A DNA stretch of 64,000 nucleotides from Purshia tridentata (taxonomy: Eukaryota > Streptophyta > Magnoliopsida > Rosales > Rosaceae), in assembly GCA_003254885.1 (NCBI GenBank), contig QANT01004886.1, forward strand, positions 1 to 64,000, written 5' to 3'. The notes under the pieces were generated by a model that worked only from the letters and a program-made list of their open reading frames with translations, did no database searches and was not told where the DNA came from. Made by a program: the position numbers and the translations under genes. Shown piece after piece: positions 59,201 to 64,000 of the stretch. The number at the start of each line of letters is the position of its first letter. Positions within the stretch are counted from its first letter, which is position 1.

Positions 59201-60695
59201 ACAATATATTAATCAAGAAAGTCAACTTGCAGACCAACTGTCAACTGATCATTATTTAGGAAAGAAAAAAAGGAACAAGAAATTTGGTCATATGACAAGA
59301 ATGATTGCATAAAACCATTCATCATGTTGGATATATGGGCCCATTTCGCGCTTTAAAGTAAAAATTATTTTAATCAAATCAATTGAAGTAAAAGTTAGGT
59401 ACCGTTATAGAACTGATATTCAATTGTTTTTGTCTCTCCCTCCCAAACCTTCCATTTCTTCATCTGGACAGAAAACCAATGAATAGATCTGAGAGAGAGA
59501 GAGAGAGTCCAACGTATTTGCCAAATTTATATACCTTGACTCTTCCCAAAGCCACGGTGGTTATGCAGTAGAGCACATGAAAAACGGCTAGCACGAAGAT
59601 GAATATATGAAGCTGGTGAATCCCATATGCAGACACAAAGGCAACTTTATCCTACAAAATTCACAGTCAATTAAAATATACACATGTTTTTTTTTTTCTC
59701 CCAACATAGGACAAAATTCTTCACACTTCCACAATTTAATTCCAAATTCATAATTCATAAACAAAGAGAAAGTAGCTAGAGGGTGTTATTCCTGTGAAAA
59801 CAGAATATGTAACAAAGAGAGTAATTATTTCCTTACCTTCTCTGTGCATTTATCATATCCTTTTACGGCTAATCTGCGCCGGAAACTGAATCCAGAATCG
59901 AAGAATTCAAGAAGTTTCCGACCATTGTTTTTGGGATCAGACACTGACTCACTCTCTGCATACTTATTGCAGGGATGCCAAGTGGCTCCAATACTCTTGG
60001 GAATGCATATATCAGAGATGGTTCCCTGTAGCACTGTTAGGAGCAAGGATATGAATCCCAACAGCATAAGCTCTTCAAAGAATTTAAAGAGAGAAAAAAA
60101 AATGCTTAGCCTTTGAACAAACCCAACTAGTTCGAATTAAAAGAAAAAACTACATGACCACAAGATGTGGTACCTGATTTGATCTTCTCATGTGCTTCAA
60201 ATAAAGCTCGCTTGTGTTTCTTTGTTAACCACTGAAGATGGTGCAAGAATTAATGATCTCAGGTGCAAGCAGCATTGATATTAAAGACAAGAAAAGCAAA
60301 TTCAGGCTGCCAATTTTAGCAACTTAAAAAAAAAAATGGCTTCCATTGCACACTAAGACTGGTTCTTAATTAATATGATGCATTGATATAAAGGCTAGTC
60401 TCAACATAGCATTAGTAAACGATCATTAGAATCTCAAATAAGCCGAATGCAGCAAATCTTTTAAATCCAACTAAATGGGAGTTGGCTGCATATGCATGAT
60501 CTGCAACTGAACTCATGCACAGACATGTTTAATTGAATAATGCCAATTGATTAAGCATATATGTAGCCTTACCTTTCCTATCAGTTGTATGCCATGTTCA
60601 ATGAAAATTGATATTGCAAGCAACACAAAACAGACCACAGCAACAGCCCATGTTGGTGTTTCCTCTAATGAACTCTCTTTACTGAGTTCCGCCAT
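56293..60695 (-). pseudogene. MLO-family seven-transmembrane gene (clade V-like) with premature stop and C-terminal frameshift
   Basis: Fifteen exons on the minus strand: 60695-60573, 60231-60174, 60072-59837, 59651-59535, 59463-59403, 58948-58860, 58614-58540, 58435-58341, 58254-58205, 57867-57827, 57694-57521, 57394-57359, 57103-57036, 56781-56721 and 56623 onward. Phase is kept at every junction. Sequence such as [66 protein letters not shown] and the calmodulin-binding [12 protein letters not shown] is plainly MLO, most like MLO2/6/12. Two lesions are visible. A TAG at 57634-57632 stands where relatives have Gln in LRIQ (codon 336), between membrane helices. In the last exon the conserved [10 protein letters not shown] tail (56478-56293) is out of frame with the preceding RPITPAH, consistent with a short deletion. 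Clade V MLOs are plasma-membrane proteins known as powdery-mildew susceptibility factors. Confidence 0.9.
56888..56979 (+). mobile_element. tRNA-derived SINE in an MLO intron
   Basis: A short element (about 92 bp) with an A-box-like TAGTCTAGTTGG, a B-box-like GGTTCGAACATTCC and a 3' A-tail, flanked by a perfect 13-bp target duplication, AGTTCAAATAATG (56875-56887 and 56980-56992). This is the standard layout of an RNA-polymerase-III-transcribed SINE. It lies antisense in the MLO intron between exons 13 and 14. Confidence 0.85.
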
Positions 60696-62084
60696 TGGAA
60701 TTTCTACTTCAAAGAAGGAATTAATTAACAAGAATTGTTTATCTATGTTTTTTAATGTATTTGTCTTTGTTTTTTATAGGGGAAATTTCGTCTACTCAAG
60801 GGAAAGTGCAGGACAAGAAATTCAAGACATTAATTTTCTATCGAGCAATTATTCAAAGATTTTGATAAGTAGCAAAATTTTGTGTCATCAATATTGTGTG
60901 CTTGCTTATCCCCAAGAGCTTATCAAAATTAAAGTAAATCAGAAAACTTCACTTGGAGATTGCTTACAATTCTTTGTTGGTTTTTACTTTTTAGTGTTGT
61001 TATACTTTTCAACAGCGGATCAGTGACAAAGAACTACCAACATGTGGTAGGAAGACAGCTTAATTAACATAATTCCTATTTTTATAGTAGAAACTGAATT
61101 ATATAAAGTTTACAAGATCAAGATGATCACAAAGGCTTTTCATCAGTTATTTTTATCATACCAGAAAATTTTAAAAGAAAAAAAAAACTTTAGTAGATAG
61201 AATAAGCACGCCTGTGATTGAAAGAGTCTATGTACCAAACAAAATTCCAGGAAGTCCACAGATAATAAAATAAACTTATCAATCAACAATCATTTTTGTC
61301 CATGCAACTGGTTCTTGGTGTTTAGTACATTAGAATAAAAATATTGAGGGCCAAAAAGTTTCCTAGTTTGCAGGCTGCAGAAAGACAGAGATGTCATAGG
61401 ATTTATGTTGCCCTCAATTCTAGTATGGATTTTGGTTTAAAAGTCTAATGGGGTTCACGAGGGTCAATGTAAAGAAATTCGATGGTTCTTGAATATGAAG
61501 AAAATGAGTCCTTCCCAGAACTTTCAATGGACCTTGAATAAACTATTGCTAGTTAATTGTTGGTAGTTGGCATCTTCAGCACACAATCAACATGAGCCAT
61601 GCATGCCCTACTGACAATAAACAGCAATAATGTGCATTAATTTAAGACTGATTCTAATGAATCTAATAAGTCAAATTTATGAAACTAATTATACCAACAA
61701 AAAAAGCCCATTATTTCAAAGCTTGAAACTTTTTGAAAGGCCTATAAACCAGATAAAACCCAGACTTGCTGAACCTGGACATTGTCACAGAATCTGTTAT
61801 TTTGGCCCAACCACTGAACTCATGACCCATGTCTTCCTCCTTTGCATATACCTCAACCTGCTTTTCTTGCTTTCCGTATTAAAAACTATACCACCTTCAA
61901 AAGGCAGTAAAGTAGGAAAAGAAAGGTTTTGGTATATATAATATGAATATGAGTGGCATGATCTTCTACAAAATAAAGTAAGATCCATCTCCGTACAGAG
62001 AAAGCAGCTAATTAGTGAAGCCATATATGAGACCTCAGACCTCCAAAAGCAAAGATATTATATACTACTGAATTGTTCCATCTC
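60696..62084. other. Intergenic: MLO promoter side and spacer
   Basis: No gene recognised. The 159-codon frame at 60547-61026 runs antisense over MLO exon 1 and into its promoter and is not protein-like. From about 61860 the sequence is related to 63150-63490 (see the duplication entry). Confidence 0.5.
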
Positions 62085-62089
62085 TAGAG

Positions 62090-62261
62090 NNNNNNNNNNN
62101 NNNNNNNNNNNNNNNNNNNNNNNNNNNNNNNNNNNNNNNNNNNNNNNNNNNNNNNNNNNNNNNNNNNNNNNNNNNNNNNNNNNNNNNNNNNNNNNNNNNN
62201 NNNNNNNNNNNNNNNNNNNNNNNNNNNNNNNNNNNNNNNNNNNNNNNNNNNNNNNNNNNNN
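62090..62261. other. Assembly gap (172 N)
   Basis: An unbroken run of N. Frames translated as X across it are meaningless. Confidence 1.
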
Positions 62262-62713
62262 AGAACAAGACTTGATGAACACCTAGAGAGTACAAGAGGA
62301 ATCACCACTTCTTCAAGCTATGAACACCTTGAAGGAAACACCAAAAGAAATACTTCACTTCTCTCACACTCTCTCTTTCACTATACTCTCACTCCTCACT
62401 TTGAGTGGTAGTTGGAATGCACTTAGCTTGATTGCTTCAATTGCTTGTATTAAATGCTTAGCTTCATCTCCTTTTATAGCTATGGTGAGAAGTTTCTAGC
62501 TACTAGGAGAATTGATTAGTCTCTAGATATTTCCACAGTCAAAGCATCAAAATTCAAGATAAGTTGCACCAATATTCAACATTTGGCTGCCATCAAGAAT
62601 TCTCTAGAACCAAGCCAGCCATTATGAATTAAAGATCATTCTAGATCTTCAATTAAGTCACTTGGATTAGATCCTTCTAGTAATCTCCCGTATGGACTGG
62701 ACTTATCCCAACA
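62090..62713 (-). mobile_element. Probable solo LTR (or LTR element with interior lost in the gap)
   Basis: Compared with the related sequence at 63390-63410, an extra segment interrupts the word TCTAGAGCACCC. It is bounded by a 5-bp duplication, TAGAG (62085-62089 and 62714-62718). Read on the minus strand it starts TGTTGGGATAAGTCC, has a TATA box (CTATAAAAGG, near 62470) and then a GA-rich leader-like stretch, as in a plant LTR. Its other end lies in the run of Ns that begins directly after the left TAGAG. A complete element collapsed into the gap cannot be excluded. Confidence 0.7.
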
Positions 62714-62790
62714 TAGAGCACCCAAAGACTAATAGAAGATAGACCACCTCAAGCTAATAAAACTGTTCTTTTCTATGATATATGATGTAT
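62714..62790 (-). pseudogene. Remnant of a duplicated tetraspanin last exon
   Basis: The flanks and this piece (about 61860-62089 plus 62714-62790) are a diverged duplicate of 63150-63493. On the minus strand it still encodes RKEQFY followed by TAG (62756-62754), matching RKEQLY-TAG of the real last exon, but the WRWWHH part and the splice acceptor are gone. Confidence 0.7.
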
Positions 62791-63453
62791 ATCAAGTTTT
62801 CATTTGAATTGAGAATTGTGTATATATCTGCTATACATATCTATAGTCTCACACTTCGGTGTAGACATACAGAATACAAGTGATCATGCACTACTTTTTT
62901 TATGCAGATCCAAATTTTATCACCGAAATCATTTGTTTGAAAAATACTGACAATTTTACTCAGCATATGGCCTTTCAGTCTTCAGTACTCAAACTATAAT
63001 AAAATATCAGTCCTTTATACATGCATATATACACAACCTTAGCACCATATATACACAACCTTAGCACAAGTATACTACAGAAGTAATATATGTGCAGCTA
63101 CGATTTTATTATGTGTATTTGCATACACATATACATCAGGCTTTTCTTCTCTACCTTCATACCAATGTCAAAAGGCAGTAGTCTATGGCAGAAAAGTAGA
63201 AAGAAAAAAATAGTGGCTGGGTATGATGTTTGAAATAAAAGTAAATCCATCTTTTTTCCTGGAAAATTAAAAGTAAATCCATATATCTTTGTACAAAAAA
63301 CAGCTAAACTAATAAACAAGTCATGTGCAAAAAGAAGGCGTTGAGACCTCCAATTCCCATGCATACACTGAAAAAACAACTAAATTGTCCCATCTTTAGA
63401 GCACCCAAGAACAAGATTGACAGTAGCTGATAGAAAAAAGAGTTCCAATTAAA

Positions 63454-64000
63454 CTAATAAAGCTGTTCTTTTCTGTGATGCCACCATCTCCACCTGCAAA
63501 AATAAAGCACCCAAAAAAGCATTGCTTAGCATTGAGAGAGAGAGAGAGAGAGAGATTGAAAGCTTTAACTGGGCCTGCATGCCTAAACACTTTAGACCAT
63601 GCTCTTACCAAGTTTCAGAATTACAGACCCTTTTCCAGCCCAACTTTGATGGTCAAATATTTCATTACTTTTTTACTTGGTAACTAAAGGCTCTTTTGGA
63701 AACTTGAACTTTGTCACAGTTTTCACATTTCTTTGTTATAATTTCCAAAAGCAAAAGGAACTAAAGGCCCAATTGTACATGAAACACATAATGTTTGTTA
63801 ATTCACTCACCAGTAGTAATCCCATCTGGGTCTGACTTTGCTCATCCGATTCTGACCATATGGGTAATCGGTTTCAGCTCTCTTTGTGTTTCGGAAAGCA
63901 CAGCACCCAATTGAATAGATCCCAATGAGGACCACAAGCATCACAATGTTTAGAACAGAGAGCTTGTGCCAGTCCCTTCTGATACTTTCAAGCACTCCGG
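63454..64000 (-). CDS. Tetraspanin (TET5/TET6-like), 3' end only
   Basis: The gene runs off the right edge of the window. The penultimate exon, 64000-63811, encodes SGVLESIRRDWHKLSVLN, the fourth transmembrane helix (IVMLVVLIGIYSIGCCAF) and RNTKRAETDYPYGQNRMSK. It ends at a strong donor (CTG|GTGAGTG), where unspliced reading would give a false stop. The last exon, 63493-63454, adds WRWWHHRKEQLY and TAG. The GCCAFRN motif and the WDYYWWRWW tail are characteristic of plant tetraspanins of the TET5/TET6 group, four-helix membrane organisers of plasma-membrane microdomains. The N-terminal three helices and the large extracellular loop lie outside the window. Confidence 0.9.
63536..63555. repeat. 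GA microsatellite in the last tetraspanin intron
   Basis: About 20 bp of GA dinucleotides between the last two exons. Confidence 0.9.

Noticed and set aside
60547-61026. 159-codon frame on the plus strand
   Set aside because: It runs antisense through MLO exon 1 into AT-rich DNA and has no conserved features.
62058-62308. Minus-strand frames made mostly of X
   Set aside because: They are translations of the N gap.
63807-63995. Tetraspanin ending at the TGA after WDYYW
   Set aside because: The TGA is part of a strong splice donor (CTG|GTGAGTG); the next exon, 63493-63454, restores the family tail.
1-64000. CRISPR arrays, bacterial operons, tRNA or rRNA genes
   Set aside because: No spaced direct-repeat array, no polycistronic layout and no complete tRNA cloverleaf were seen. 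The only pol-III boxes belong to the SINE, and the only tRNA-like sequences are retroelement primer sites.

Overview
This is plant nuclear DNA, most likely from a woody eudicot. Genes are split by AT-rich GT-AG introns and lie between long AT-rich spacers, and there is a MIR160 locus, a photosystem I antenna gene and plant retroelements. The gene set would fit Rosaceae, but nothing in the sequence proves the family. Exon borders were placed by hand from splice sites, reading-phase continuity and known family sequence.

Left part (1-15.8 kb): a GC-rich hAT-like remnant, a six-exon CRPK1-type cytoplasmic receptor-like kinase (2.2-4.5 kb, +), a miniature LTR element (TRIM, 6.86-7.21 kb), a MIR160 hairpin on the minus strand (8.6-8.7 kb) and a 272-bp hAT-like MITE (14.4-14.6 kb). 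The rest is low-complexity AT- or GA-rich spacer.

Retroelement nest (15.8-21.1 kb): a second copy of the same TRIM family has been split by a 4.9-kb Ty1/copia element that landed inside the TRIM primer-binding site. The copia gag-pol frame is continuous for 4.2 kb and broken only by five in-frame stops.

Gene-rich right part (21.7-64 kb): a CRINKLY4-related receptor kinase of CCR1/CCR2 type with one in-frame TGA (-); two defensin-like cysteine-rich peptide genes (+); LHCA1 (-) with a G-box promoter; a 16-exon ABC1-type plastid kinase (+); a TMEM115/rhomboid-like Golgi membrane protein (+); a RING-H2 ubiquitin ligase (+); a UBC19/20-type E2 (-) with a decayed partial copy; a clade V-like MLO gene (-) carrying a premature stop and a C-terminal frameshift; and the 3' end of a tetraspanin gene (-). 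The order CCR2-like, ABC1K12-like, MLO12-like recalls the adjacent Arabidopsis loci At2g39180, At2g39190 and At2g39200 as I remember them, so part of the window may be an ancestral syntenic block with later insertions.

There is no operon-like functional unit. The main points of interest are the broken MLO and CCR-type genes, the retroelement nested in a PBS, the purely nonsense decay of the copia element, the paired small secreted peptides, and a probable solo LTR partly hidden by the 172-base N gap.
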